Source: Roseimaritima multifibrata (GTDB lineage Bacteria; Planctomycetota; Planctomycetia; Pirellulales; Pirellulaceae). Taken from it: a stretch of DNA of 64,000 bases. Positions 37,401 to 45,828 of the stretch are shown here, piece after piece. The number at the start of each line of letters is the position of its first letter. Position 1 is the first letter of the stretch. The notes below the pieces were generated by a model. It had not been told where the DNA came from and did not search any database. It saw only the letters and a list, made by a program, of their open reading frames with translations. A program made the position numbers and the translations under genes. The DNA is taken from positions 6,386,001 to 6,450,000 of the forward strand of contig NZ_CP036262.1 of NCBI RefSeq assembly GCF_007741495.1, written 5' to 3'.

Positions 37401-37775
37401 CTCAACGCGACCGCCGAAAAACCTGAAACCGAAGCCGAAAAGCGACTTGCCGCGATTTGGCAGGAGGTTTTGGAAACCGATCAAATCGGTCGAGACGACA
37501 ACTTCTTCGACATTGGAGGTCACTCGCTGTTGGTGATGAAAGTCATCGCCATCGTTGCGGAAACCACATCGATCTCCTTAAGCCCACAAGACTTCCTGAC
37601 CGGAACGTTGCGGCACATGGCTTACCAATTGGAGGATGTGACCGGTGCGGCGGACACGACTGCGGACGCTTCCGTAAAGGTCGGAATGGAAACGGTCGAT
37701 CCTGCCAAGCCCTCAAGTTCCGCGGAACCCAAACATCGATTGCTGCGATCCCTTAAAGGATTTTGGAACGAATAA
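34401..37775 (+). CDS. NRPS module C-A-PCP, no thioesterase
   Basis: The protein has 1124 residues. Condensation domain, about 25-450, with intact catalytic HHLVMDGWS at about 157-165. Adenylation domain, about 480-990: IYTSGSTGKPKGV, FDIAVLELYLP, NMYGPTETTVW, RTGDLARY, RGYRIELGEIE. PCP with GGHSL, the Ser near 1042. After the PCP only a polar tail of about 60 residues follows, so no TE or reductase releases the product. A hand-read specificity code against GrsA-Phe gives D-I-L-Q-L-G-M-V-W-K, close to the glycine code DILQLGLIWK. It acts after the hybrid synthase. Its stop overlaps the next start (TAATG). Confidence 0.95.
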   Translation: MTPVLSNLNSVAATVAFVPGTQPENRYATSQAQLEVWLSAKQSEQANCAYNEISTLELRGPLDVDRLKQAIVKVCERHGSLRSTVGIDGQHILVHPRPQHAFSFVDWSIDPSKDIAAARRMVVQNEATTPFDLVDGPLLRAVLQKATDTQHWLTLTAHHLVMDGWSLALFYRDLGYFYDTLSGIQRDALAPASQYDEYALQMDQYMASDAGQADEAFWTKCYQGDIPVLELPIEKPRPSLRTFTAERMETTLPATLVAAVQKVGAKSGCSRYNTLLAAFTAYVAQISGCDDFGIGIPTAGQAALDHPELIGHCVNTMPLRTQVDSDTSFLSHMKQTRSRLLDAFEHQRYSYGTLLRKLAPARDPSRPPMLNVSFNIDPVMDTAQLGFTGFDLDITIEPRRFENFEWFINGVIRKDQSIELQVQYNSDLYTERAMECYFDGFRTFLEGVAASPDTRINDLPKVSLRMRQQAIVDWNATALDYPIEATLHSEFSRQATATPDAVCVRFGDQTLTYADVDSQSNRIARYLKSEGVQEGDLVGICVNRSEQMLVNLIAILKAGCGYVPLDPAYPSDRLQYMCDHSQLTTIVTERSLVPRITSFNKPHLAIDDAREAIANLDDSDVQTSANPNDTCYVIYTSGSTGKPKGVQVQHGAVVNFLYAMREAPGFTQDDSILAVTTLSFDIAVLELYLPIVFGGSVVIADTDTSSNGSKLADALEKHDITWLQATPATWRLLIQSGWQGKTKRNGQAFKVQAFKVLCGGEPMPNDLVDPLLKRCDQLWNMYGPTETTVWSAVYRITDASSPILIGKPIGNTQIYLLDQQGHEVSPGCEGEVYIGGAGVTQGYLHRPDLTEERFVDNRYRNPFVAYNNNKLYRTGDLARYTFDGNLQFLRRNDKQVKVRGYRIELGEIESHLKSHPAVAQCVVIVREDSPGDAKLVAYVIPKPEQSASAIELREHLRMSVPNYMVPQNFVTLDSMPQTNNGKIDYASLPSPKQNTASDDLLNATAEKPETEAEKRLAAIWQEVLETDQIGRDDNFFDIGGHSLLVMKVIAIVAETTSISLSPQDFLTGTLRHMAYQLEDVTGAADTTADASVKVGMETVDPAKPSSSAEPKHRLLRSLKGFWNE

Positions 37776-38632
37776 TGGAACCACGATTTATCGGCGACCC
37801 TCACTCTCAACTCCTCAGCATCCATCATCGGGCGCAAGGAGTCCACGGGAACTCAAAGCGTGCGGTGGTGATTTGCCCACCGATAGGCCAGGAATACGTT
37901 CAGACCCACTGGTCGTTACGGTTGTTTGCCAACCAACTTGCACGCAAAGGAGTCCATGTTTTACGACTGGATTACTACGGCATCGGCGATTCCGCCGGCG
38001 AGATCGAAGACGTCACATCGACCGCAGTTTGGCTTCAAAACATTGCCACGGCGATTCAGCATTTGCAAGACAACACGGGTGTCGAAACGGTCACGCTGGT
38101 CGGATTGCGACTGGGAGCGACCTTGGCGGCGCAGGTTGCCGATGACAATCCGAATGTGAACGCCGTCGTTCTTTGGGAACCGGTCGCCGATGGCCGCGAA
38201 TACCTTGATGCATTACGCAGCAACCACCACGAGATGCTTGATTTGTGGGTGCGACCGATCCAGACGCCCAACGATGAATCGCGGGAAGAAATCCTCGGTA
38301 CTCGTTATTCACGTGAACTCGTTCGCGAAATCGAACAGACAACCCTCGATCCTTCGTCCATCGTCCAGCCTCAATTGATCGTGCAACTGGAAAGTGATAC
38401 TCGATCATTTTCACATCCGACCGATGGGATCCAGCGAGTGTTCCGAGTGGCAGATAGCGACGACTGGTCCGATTTACGTCGCCTGGAAGTCGCGTGGTTG
38501 CGGCCAACCACGATTCGCATGATCGTCGATAGTGTCGACGACATGTTTGACCGCCTGGACCGCTTCGAAGCCCTATCGCTTCCCGATTCAGGGATGCAAC
38601 TTCAGGAACTGACCGCAGGAGTTCAACAATGA
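37775..38632 (+). CDS. Alpha/beta-hydrolase-like protein with GLRLG elbow
   Basis: The 285-residue protein has an alpha/beta hydrolase core: VVICPPIGQEYVQTHWS near the oxyanion region, VLRLDYYGIGDSAGE, then the nucleophile-elbow position LVGLRLGATLAAQ. The elbow reads GLRLG, with Arg where GxSxG has the catalytic Ser, so normal serine hydrolysis is doubtful. The pattern recalls the exosortase-A-associated hydrolase 2 family, also usually paired with a second hydrolase. ATG 37775 overlaps the NRPS stop. It might assist release or transfer of the carrier-bound product. Confidence 0.82.
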   Translation: MEPRFIGDPHSQLLSIHHRAQGVHGNSKRAVVICPPIGQEYVQTHWSLRLFANQLARKGVHVLRLDYYGIGDSAGEIEDVTSTAVWLQNIATAIQHLQDNTGVETVTLVGLRLGATLAAQVADDNPNVNAVVLWEPVADGREYLDALRSNHHEMLDLWVRPIQTPNDESREEILGTRYSRELVREIEQTTLDPSSIVQPQLIVQLESDTRSFSHPTDGIQRVFRVADSDDWSDLRRLEVAWLRPTTIRMIVDSVDDMFDRLDRFEALSLPDSGMQLQELTAGVQQ

Positions 38633-39501
38633 AAGAAACGATCTGCCGGTTTGGCCCGAATGATTCACTGCTGGGCATCTTAACCCGCCCCGACGAAGAC
38701 GAATTGATTAAGGACGCCCCCGTTGCGTTGATCCTAAACGCCGGGATTGTTCATCGTGTTGGTCAGTTTCGATTGCATGTCAGCATGGCTAGGCAATTGG
38801 CCAAGCAGGGATATTCAACACTACGGATCGATCTATCGGGACTGGGGGATAGCGCCCCGCGAACCGATCGTTCCGATTCCGACAACCGTGCCGAACGGGA
38901 TGTCCGCGACGCAATGGATCATCTAGAGCAAACGATCGGAGCGGAATCGTTTGTGTTGATCGGGTTATGCAGCGGCGCCTACAACGCACACAAAGTATCG
39001 ATCAAAGAAGATCGCGTTACCGGAGCGGTCTTTCTGGACGGACTGGTCTTCCAAACATCGGGTTATGTTCGACGTCACAAAATCGGACGTCTTTTCCGAT
39101 ACCGGTTTTGGAGGAATGCCATCAAACGCCGCCTGTCTGGAAAGATGCCGGACCATAGCGAATCGGACGCAAACCAGCTTGCCGCCAGCGAGTTTTTTGA
39201 TACCGGGATGAGCCGCGAAAGCGTCCGCAACGATCTGCAAACATTGCTAGACCGGAACGTGCAGATGCTGTTCATTTATACCGAGGGATACGACGACATT
39301 TGTGGTCGGGCTCAGTTCTACGAGATGTACGGTTTTCGTCCCAGCGATCAACAGCAAGTCGAATATTACGCCAACGCCGAACACACCTACCCGATCGTCG
39401 AGAACCGCGAAATCGCTTGCGTCCGCATTGCCACTTGGTTCGCGGACCGTTTCCCACGTGTCGCCGAAAATCGCCGCATCCTGCAAAACTCTAGCCTCTA
39501 A
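38629..39501 (+). CDS. Alpha/beta hydrolase with GLCSG elbow (candidate release enzyme)
   Basis: The 290-residue protein has LILNAGIVHRVGQFRLH, TLRIDLSGLGDSAPR, and the elbow LIGLCSGAYNAH. The nucleophile position is Cys (G-L-C-S-G), as in dienelactone-hydrolase-like and exosortase-associated hydrolase 1 proteins. A late His (AEHTYPIV) and an Asp in GYDDICG could complete a triad. It overlaps the previous hydrolase by ATGA. With no thioesterase in the synthases, it is the best candidate for product release. The exact chemistry is unknown. Confidence 0.85.
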   Translation: MKETICRFGPNDSLLGILTRPDEDELIKDAPVALILNAGIVHRVGQFRLHVSMARQLAKQGYSTLRIDLSGLGDSAPRTDRSDSDNRAERDVRDAMDHLEQTIGAESFVLIGLCSGAYNAHKVSIKEDRVTGAVFLDGLVFQTSGYVRRHKIGRLFRYRFWRNAIKRRLSGKMPDHSESDANQLAASEFFDTGMSRESVRNDLQTLLDRNVQMLFIYTEGYDDICGRAQFYEMYGFRPSDQQQVEYYANAEHTYPIVENREIACVRIATWFADRFPRVAENRRILQNSSL

Positions 39502-39511
39502 AGACAACACG

Positions 39512-40366
39512 ATGAGTTCACTGTTATCGATTGAAACCGCCAGCGAAGCGAGCCTAAAAAAGCGAACCGCCGAATGCATTGGCCGGATTGTTTCAACGCT
39601 TTCGCCAGGACGGACCAAGATGCTGTACGAAACGCCACAAAGTACCCCCAGTGGATTCGTCGACAAAGCGATCATGGCGTTCCTTAAACGAAACGCCATC
39701 CAGAATCACCAGGAGGGCTTCTTCGAACGATTGCACAAAGACTTTTGGCAAGGGAAAGGGGGCGAGGTCTTTTCCAGTAACTGCGACAATCGTTTTAACG
39801 ATCTGTTTCTCACCCGGCAGAAAGACGACATCACCGCGTTGAAAAAGACATGCCTGGAAACAAAACCGAAACACCTGGTCGAATTCGGCTGCAGTGGCGG
39901 CGCCGTCCTAAACTATCTGACTCAATCGATTGAGGGTATCGATTCGGCAACCGGCATCGAGATCAACCAAGAACAAGTGCGGCGCAATCAAACGTCTGAT
40001 GAATTTGATTCACGAATCGACTTTGTTTGTGATGACGGCGGCGATTGGTTGCTCGCCAACGGGCAACCCCAAAGTCTGTTTGTATCTAATGGAGGCGTCC
40101 TGGAATATTTCCGACGCGAGCGACTGGATCAAATGTTGACTCATATTTCGCAGCAACTTGGGCCAGCCACTTTTTTTGCAATCGAACCGGTGGCGTGCGA
40201 CCACGATTTCGATCAAACGAACGCATCGATTCCATTTGGCAACGAGCTTTCCTTTTCACACAACTACCCCAATCTATTTCAATCCAACGGGTTTGATGTA
40301 GTCCATCGGTCCGTCGTCGAATTTGAATCATGGAAGATGTTGGCCATCATCGCGGTTACTCGGTAA
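39512..40366 (+). CDS. SAM-dependent class I methyltransferase
   Basis: ATG 39512 lies 10 bases after the hydrolase stop; an in-frame extension to 39302 is just overlap with the upstream gene. The 284-residue protein has an N-terminal helical part and the SAM motif I LVEFGCSGGAVLNYL. An acidic residue follows at TGIEINQEQ, then FVCDDGGDWL. The family is common among tailoring methyltransferases. As the last gene of the cluster, it likely methylates the NRPS-PKS product (O- or N-methylation cannot be told). Confidence 0.85.
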   Translation: MSSLLSIETASEASLKKRTAECIGRIVSTLSPGRTKMLYETPQSTPSGFVDKAIMAFLKRNAIQNHQEGFFERLHKDFWQGKGGEVFSSNCDNRFNDLFLTRQKDDITALKKTCLETKPKHLVEFGCSGGAVLNYLTQSIEGIDSATGIEINQEQVRRNQTSDEFDSRIDFVCDDGGDWLLANGQPQSLFVSNGGVLEYFRRERLDQMLTHISQQLGPATFFAIEPVACDHDFDQTNASIPFGNELSFSHNYPNLFQSNGFDVVHRSVVEFESWKMLAIIAVTR

Positions 40367-40473
40367 CGCAATTGCTAAGCGGCCAAGCAACCTTCAATCT
40401 CGTTTCGAGAAATGAGGCAAACGCGCCGCGAGTGAGCGTGGCGGTGAAAAACCTGGCTATCCGAGCGAAAGAC

Positions 40474-41376
40474 CTACGCCGCTTTCTGGGCACTTAGGAT
40501 TCGTTTGTGCCCGGCGAGGTCTCGGATCAGATGCACGGTATCTGCCGCAAAAGCTTCGTTTGCTTTCAGAATATCGGCACAGGCGTCGGCGATCATGGGG
40601 CTTAATTCGATGATCAGAAAGCCACCTGGCTTGAGACATCTCGCTGCCTGCGGAATCAGGGCTTCGATGGTCTCGGTTCCCTTCGGCCCGCACAGCAATG
40701 CCATCTCCGGTTCTTGCTCTCGCACCCCGGGATCCAGTGCGTCGTATTCCGCCTGACTGATGTATGGTGGATTACTGCAAACCATATCCAACGAGGCATC
40801 CATCTTGATCGTCTGCAGAAGGTCTCCGTGCTGCAAAACAATTCGATCTTGCAGTTCGTATCTTTCGACATTCTCGCGTGCCACCTGCAACGCCTGCTCA
40901 CTTTTATCGATAGCCGCGACGCGGGCTCTTGGCAGATTCTTTGCGATGGCGATCGCGATCGCGCCACTTCCGGTCCCCACATCGGCGATATGCAGTTTTC
41001 CTTCACCGGCGATACTCTTCGCTCGGTCGAGGGCTTCAATCACCAAGTGTTCGGTTTCGGGACGCGGGATCAGAACGCTTGGATTGACTTGGAATTTCAA
41101 CGAATAGAATTCCTTGTACCCGACCAGATAGGCGACAGGAGTCCCTTCACCGCGGCGGCGCACAAGTTCACGAAAGGCGACCAAAGGCTCTTGCTCAAGT
41201 TCCGTATTGAACGCCGTGTACAGCTCGATCCGGCTGCATCCTCGGGCATCGGCAAGCAAGACTTCCGCATCAAGCCGAGCCGTATCGGAGCCCTTCTTTT
41301 TGAAAAAATCGGTTGTCCAAGTTAACAGACGCAACACGGTCCATGGCTCGGTCTTTTCCGTCTGTTCCGTTGACAT
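40474..41376 (-). CDS. prmC: Release factor glutamine N5-methyltransferase
   Basis: PrmC (HemK) methylates the Gln of the GGQ motif in release factors. The 300-residue protein has an N-terminal helical domain, the tether VLIPRPETEHLV, SAM motif IADVGTGSGAIAIAIA and the catalytic CSNPPYISQAEYD. It follows prfA by 3 bases, so enzyme and substrate are co-expressed. The cluster methyltransferase converges on it with a 107-base gap. Confidence 0.96.
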   Translation of the reverse strand: MSTEQTEKTEPWTVLRLLTWTTDFFKKKGSDTARLDAEVLLADARGCSRIELYTAFNTELEQEPLVAFRELVRRRGEGTPVAYLVGYKEFYSLKFQVNPSVLIPRPETEHLVIEALDRAKSIAGEGKLHIADVGTGSGAIAIAIAKNLPRARVAAIDKSEQALQVARENVERYELQDRIVLQHGDLLQTIKMDASLDMVCSNPPYISQAEYDALDPGVREQEPEMALLCGPKGTETIEALIPQAARCLKPGGFLIIELSPMIADACADILKANEAFAADTVHLIRDLAGHKRILSAQKAA

Positions 41377-41379
41377 CTA

Positions 41380-42462
41380 TTACTCTTCCATTTCGCTGCG
41401 CAGTTGATCTCGGTCGTATTCGATCAATGCTTCGGTAACCGGGTAAACATCCCCAGCAATGATTTGATCCAGCTTGTACAAGGTCAAGTTAATCCGATGA
41501 TCGGTCAAACGATTTTGAGGATAGTTGTAAGTTCGGATGCGCTGACTGCGGTCTCCGGACCCCACCAATCCACGTCGCTCTTCGGCTCGTTTGTTGCTTT
41601 CCTCTTCGCGTTTTTTCTCATAGACACGTGCCTTCAAAACGCGGAGGGCTTTGGCGAGATTTTTGTGCTGGCTTTTTTCGTCTTGGCACTGAACGACGAT
41701 GCCCGTTTCGTGATGGGTCACGCGGATCGCTGATTCGGTTTTATTGACGTGCTGACCTCCGGGGCCGGACGCTCCGAATTTATCGACGCGGTAGTCATCC
41801 GGTTTCAGGTTGACTTCGACGTCCTCGGGCTCTGGCATGACCGCAACGGTTGCCGCCGAGGTATGGATGCGGCCTTGCGTTTCGGTTTCGGGGACTCGCT
41901 GGACTCGGTGCCCACCACTTTCGTACTGGAGATCGCGATAGACTCCGTCCCCTTCAAAGGTGACGGTGATATCCTTGAAACCGCCCATGTCGTTGATACT
42001 GGCGTCCATGATCTCGGTTCGCCAGTGTTTGTGTTCGGCGTACTTGATGTACATTTCGTACAGATCGCGAGCGAACAGCGCTGCCTCGTCTCCTCCGGTA
42101 CCGGCTCGAATTTCCATCACACAGCGGGTCCGGTGACTATCCTCACCGCCGACGGTCATCGCCAGCAGTTCTTCCCACAGCTTTTCACGTTGCTTGCGAA
42201 GTTCGGCCATTTCGGTTTCGGCCATTTCCCGCTCGTCAAAGTCCTCTGCGGCTTCGGCCATTTCCTGGCAACCGAGGATTTCATCGGTCAATCGTTTGAA
42301 TTCGATGTAATTGGTCACCATGCGCGTCAGGCCACCATGCTCTCGGGCAACCGCGCTCATTTTGGCCCCATCCCCTTGGACGGCAGGATCGGCCATTGCG
42401 GCTTCCAATTCTCTGTAGCGAGCGAGCTTTTCTTCCAGGGTATCGCGAATCGATTTGGACAT
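41380..42462 (-). CDS. prfA: Peptide chain release factor 1
   Basis: RF1 ends translation at UAA and UAG. The 360-residue protein shows [19 protein letters not shown], the GGQ loop [19 protein letters not shown], and the RF1-type end [21 protein letters not shown] 42462 ([12 protein letters not shown]) is chosen over an extension starting at 42525, which would run into the terminator between rpmE and prfA. It is followed by prmC. Confidence 0.97.
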   Translation of the reverse strand: MSKSIRDTLEEKLARYRELEAAMADPAVQGDGAKMSAVAREHGGLTRMVTNYIEFKRLTDEILGCQEMAEAAEDFDEREMAETEMAELRKQREKLWEELLAMTVGGEDSHRTRCVMEIRAGTGGDEAALFARDLYEMYIKYAEHKHWRTEIMDASINDMGGFKDITVTFEGDGVYRDLQYESGGHRVQRVPETETQGRIHTSAATVAVMPEPEDVEVNLKPDDYRVDKFGASGPGGQHVNKTESAIRVTHHETGIVVQCQDEKSQHKNLAKALRVLKARVYEKKREEESNKRAEERRGLVGSGDRSQRIRTYNYPQNRLTDHRINLTLYKLDQIIAGDVYPVTEALIEYDRDQLRSEMEE

Positions 42463-42526
42463 AGTGGGCGGCCGGCCAGCGGCTATCAGTTGAGCGAAGA
42501 GAAAGGGCGGGAAGTGCAGAAGCACA

Positions 42527-42575
42527 GAAAAAGCCGCGACGTATTGGGATCAACCCAAAAACGTGGCGGCTTTTC
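42527..42575 (-). terminator. Intrinsic terminator between rpmE and prfA
   Basis: On the minus strand AAAAGCCGCCACGT pairs with ACGTCGCGGCTTTTT, with an inner stem TTGGG/CCCAA. A T-run ends the stem. It lies 22 bases past the rpmE stop and about 65 bases before prfA, so some read-through or a separate prfA promoter is expected. Confidence 0.82.
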
Positions 42576-42596
42576 GAAATCCTAGAACGGAACCAG

Positions 42597-42833
42597 CTAT
42601 TTCTTCTTGCCTTTTTGTTGCAAGCTACCGTAGGTGCCTGCAGCAAATTTCTTCTGGAACTTATCGATTCGACCTGCCGTGTCGACGAATTTCAATTTTC
42701 CGGTGTAAAACGGATGGCACTCGCTGCAAATGTCGACCTTCAATTCGGGGCGAACGCTACGAGTTTGAAACGTATTTCCACAACCGCAGGTAACGGTCGT
42801 TTCTTGATATTTTGGGTGGATGCCAGCTTTCAT
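42597..42833 (-). CDS. rpmE: 50S ribosomal protein L31
   Basis: The 78-residue protein starts [20 protein letters not shown] and contains [22 protein letters not shown], giving the Cys set C-x-C...C-x-x-C of zinc-binding (C+) L31. ATG 42833 is the family start; an upstream in-frame start at 42890 would add 19 residues without similarity. A strong terminator follows at 42575-42527. The gene is divergent from a small membrane-protein gene. Confidence 0.96.
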   Translation of the reverse strand: MKAGIHPKYQETTVTCGCGNTFQTRSVRPELKVDICSECHPFYTGKLKFVDTAGRIDKFQKKFAAGTYGSLQQKGKKK

Positions 42834-43034
42834 GGGTCTACTTTCGGGACTAGGAGAGGGCTGGAAAATACAGCCGTCCGAGTCGGGCAATTTAGAGGGA
42901 AACGGTTCAGCATGAACAAAAATGTAGCCAGCACAATACCGGCGATGGTAGATGTTATGATAATCCCCATCAAATTAGCAAGGGCACAGCCTCTATTGAT
43001 CCTCTGATTATCGACATTTCAAGGCGATTTCCGC

Positions 43035-43403
43035 ATGTCAAACGTCCCTCCAGCGAACGATTCTCCAGAGACTCCCTATTCGCCGCCCGCTCCTGCCACC
43101 CCCACCATCCCTCCACAAGCCCCTGCCAGTGAATCGGATGCGACGGGGGGCCTGATTCCCTACAAAAATCCCAAAGGGCTGGCCGCTTATTACCTCGGAA
43201 TCTGCGGCCTTTTCCCGTTGTTAGGATTCCCCTTTGGCGTCGCGGCCCTTGTGTTGGGAATTATGGGGCTGAAGGCAAGGAAGGCAAACCCGGTCATTCG
43301 CGGCCACATTCACGCCTGGATCGGCATTCTGTGCGGCCTATTTTCCATCGGACTGACGCTGTTAATCGTCGCCGGTATCGTGATCGCAGCCATTGCTGGT
43401 TAG
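43035..43403 (+). CDS. Small membrane protein, DUF4190-like
   Basis: The 122-residue protein has a Pro-rich cytoplasmic N-terminus (TPYSPPAPATPTIPPQAP) and two membrane helices (YYLGICGLFPLLGFPFGVAA; WIGILCGLFSIGLTLLIVAG) joined by GIMGLKARKANPVIRGHIHA. This is the DUF4190 pattern of unknown function. It is divergent from rpmE and followed at once by the 102-bp repeat array. Confidence 0.8.
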   Translation: MSNVPPANDSPETPYSPPAPATPTIPPQAPASESDATGGLIPYKNPKGLAAYYLGICGLFPLLGFPFGVAALVLGIMGLKARKANPVIRGHIHAWIGILCGLFSIGLTLLIVAGIVIAAIAG

Positions 43404-43427
43404 ACAGGACGGCGTTTGGAGAGAAAG

Positions 43428-43996
43428 GCCGGACGGCTCGCGCCGTTCCGCTAAGAATCGGGGGTGGCGGGCGCAAAATCCTAGCGGCAGGGCGCGAGCC
43501 CTCCGGCCTGCAGAATCCAGTGAAAAACGGCCGGACGGCTTGCGCCGTTCCGCTAAGAATAGGGGGTGGCTCGCGCTAAATCCTAGCGGCAGGACGCGAG
43601 CCCTCCGGCCTGCAGAATCCAACGAAAAAGGGCCGGACGGCTTGCGCCGTTCCGCTAAGAATCGAGGGTGGCTCGCGTAAAATCCTTAGCGGCAGGACGC
43701 GAGCCCTCCGGCCTGCAGAATCCAACGAAAAAGGGCCGGACGGCTTGCGCCGTTCCGCTAAGAATCGGGGATGGCTCGCGCAAAACCTTAGCGGCAGGGC
43801 GCGAGCCCTCCGGCCTGCAGAATCCAGCGAAAAAGGCCGGACGGCTCGCGCCGTACCGCTAAGAATAGAGAGTGGCTCGCGCTAAATCCTAGCGGCAGGG
43901 CGCGAGCCCTCCGGCCTGCAGAATCCAGTGAAAAAGGGCCGGACGGCTTGCGCCGTTCCGCTAAGAATAGAGAGTGGCTCGCGTAAAATCCTTACG
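43428..43996. repeat. 102-bp tandem REP-like array, six units
   Basis: Units start at 43428, 43530, 43632, 43735, 43836 and 43938 (spacing 101-103). Each has GCCGGACGGCTTGCGCCGTT, CCGCTAAGAAT, a 20-30 base spacer, TAGCGGCAGGGCGCGAGCCC and TCCGGCCTGCAGAATCCA. Inverted parts (AGCGG/CCGCT, GGGCGCGAGCCC) allow cruciform structures. A relative lies at 2782-2910. Apparent ORFs inside arise from the near-multiple-of-three period. Confidence 0.92.
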
Positions 43997-44118
43997 AAAA
44001 ACGTGCTACTTTGCATGGACACTGCTGGAAAACCGAGCCTTTTCGGGCTACGCGCCAAGCCTGTTTTTCGAGTACAAGCTAGAGACGTGAAAAAAGGTCA
44101 CTGGCCGCAGAGGAAACG

Positions 44119-45423
44119 ATGCACGAACGGACGCAAAAAGCAATTTGCCGACTGGCTTTTGTTGCCTGCTGCGCCATGCCTACGTTTCTTGTTTTGCTAG
44201 CGATCATCACGACCTGGACACCTTGGTATCACTCGCGTCAGCTGAGGCTGCTTGAAAGTGCATTGACGGACCAGTTAGGGCTTCGCGTCGAACTAGAAGA
44301 TTTTGCTCGGCCAGCGCCCTCGGTGCTGCGTCTGTCAGGGATTGTGATCAAAGAGAATGAAACGGGTGCGGAAGTCGGCCGGATTCGGATGGCGACGTAT
44401 GCGATTCTGAATGAGAAGCGAGTCCTACGCATTCATCAACCTGAACTGCAGTCGGCTCAGCTGAAACATACCTGGCAAATTGTCCACGATCGCTTCCTTT
44501 GCCAACCTGAATTGACTCGACAACCTCTAATTGTCGCCGCCGATGACCTGTCGCTGCACAGCAGTTCGGGCGGAGTCACCCTGCGGGAAGTCATCGCCCG
44601 CGTGACACCGGAAGACCAGCAGATCAAAACCGAAATTGAATTCATCCCTGCGGGCCGCGAAAGCGACATCAAAGCCCAGGTATCGATCGTCCGGAACCGC
44701 GAACTAGCGATCCCCGAAACGCGTTGGCAACTTCACACCGGCGGGGTCCCTCTCCCCTGCTCTGCTCTGGCGGACTATTTGCCAATCCTGCGAACGCTTG
44801 GCGAGGAAGCCGAATTCAACGGAGCCCTTGGCTGGAACGTTTCTTCCGAAGGCTGGAAGATCGACCTAGCGGGAGCCAATTTTGAGGGGGTCGACCTGAG
44901 CGTTTTGTTCGACGGTTTACCCCACAAACTAACCGGCCGCGCAACCCTAAAATTAGCTCACTGCAAAATCACTCCTGGAGAAATGGTCGATGTCTCCGGT
45001 TCGATCGTCGCGACGCGAGGCTACGTCGATGACAGCTTGCTACAAGCGGCTGAAACGCATTTGGGAATCCAATCATCGGTAAGCGACAATCAGGGAAGCG
45101 AATGGTATGACTTGCTGGCCTTCCGTTTTGACCTCTTCGGTTCAAAGCTTTCGATGCATGGCAGTTGCCATCATCAACGGGGATATGAATCGATGCCCGC
45201 GGGGACCATTTTGGCTCGTGGAACCAAGCCGCTAGCGGGCCGCCAGAATACGGAAGCGATCTCATCGACCAATTTGGTCGCTGCCCTTGCTCCCCATCAC
45301 GCCAAGCTAGTCCCTTTTTCTTCGCAGACCGCAGCGATTGGGCATTTATTGATACCCTCCGCAGAGCCGCTACCGGACGACGTTCCCCCGCCATCACCAC
45401 GGATCACGCTGCGGCCAAACTAG
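44119..45423 (+). CDS. AsmA-like single-pass membrane protein
   Basis: The 434-residue protein has one N-terminal helix (CCAMPTFLVLLAIITTW), then a long beta-rich periplasmic part starting LLESALTDQLGLRVELEDF, as in AsmA/DUF748-type proteins that begin with an anchor and a ...GLRVE... strand. Later repeats (DLAGANFEGVDLSVL, GRATLKLAHCKI) fit the AsmA repeated barrel-like fold. GAGGAAACG precedes the ATG as a good ribosome site. The role could be envelope assembly or lipid transport. Family assignment is moderate. Confidence 0.68.
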   Translation: MHERTQKAICRLAFVACCAMPTFLVLLAIITTWTPWYHSRQLRLLESALTDQLGLRVELEDFARPAPSVLRLSGIVIKENETGAEVGRIRMATYAILNEKRVLRIHQPELQSAQLKHTWQIVHDRFLCQPELTRQPLIVAADDLSLHSSSGGVTLREVIARVTPEDQQIKTEIEFIPAGRESDIKAQVSIVRNRELAIPETRWQLHTGGVPLPCSALADYLPILRTLGEEAEFNGALGWNVSSEGWKIDLAGANFEGVDLSVLFDGLPHKLTGRATLKLAHCKITPGEMVDVSGSIVATRGYVDDSLLQAAETHLGIQSSVSDNQGSEWYDLLAFRFDLFGSKLSMHGSCHHQRGYESMPAGTILARGTKPLAGRQNTEAISSTNLVAALAPHHAKLVPFSSQTAAIGHLLIPSAEPLPDDVPPPSPRITLRPN

Positions 45424-45499
45424 GCTCGCCCGCCGGGAGAGTCGAGCGATTTATAAGTTGACGGCTTGGCAGCAGCTGGCACCTGCCCAGACATCTGAG

Positions 45500-45700
45500 C
45501 GCCACGTCCCCTCGTCGGTTTACCCGACAGGAACGCAAGATTTGAAATTAGAGGTGGTTGCCCCCACGGTTTTCGCATCCAGTTCGGATTGCCGCTTTCA
45601 GCGGCAATCCGAACTGGATGCGTTTTCCTGGAGCCATGCGAACTAATTTCAAATCTTGGCTTCATGCCAGGCAAGCTGGCATGGGGCCTTCTCTCCCTGC
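45500..45700. repeat. MITE-like composite repeat, short copy
   Basis: An inverted pair, CAAGATTTGAAATTAG and CTAATTTCAAATCTTG, brackets a perfect hairpin of ATCCAGTTCGGATTGCCGC with its complement. Flanks are CGTCGGTTTACCCGACAGG on the left and CATGCCAGGCAAGCTGGCAT on the right. The same ends and hairpin occur inverted at 53577-53923. It separates the AsmA-like gene from the FAD oxidoreductase and falsely extends the latter's reading frame. Confidence 0.82.
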
Positions 45701-45828
45701 CACACTCGCTACTTATTTATCGCACGACCCAAAAGGAGGGTGAAGCAAGCGTCGCACTCCGTCACTTTGACTTACAATGGGCCGTTCCCACCTGTTTAAC
45801 TTTCTTGCCAGAATTTGGAAGCTTTGCA

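Noticed and set aside
39302-39511. Longer N-terminus of the cluster methyltransferase
   Set aside because: It would overlap 200 bases of the hydrolase gene in another frame; ATG 39512 lies 10 bases after the stop and begins protein-like sequence.
40367-40473. Possible bidirectional terminator between the cluster and prmC
   Set aside because: Only a weak CGCC...GGCG stem is visible with no T-run, so it is not reported as a terminator.
43362-43862. ORFs with repeated RRARALPLGF or GREPSGLQNP segments
   Set aside because: These are translations of the 102-bp repeat array on both strands, with no signal for translation.
45589-45828. N-terminal extension of the FAD oxidoreductase frame
   Set aside because: It translates a MITE-like repeat; the internal start MRRRDLL gives a proper twin-arginine signal.
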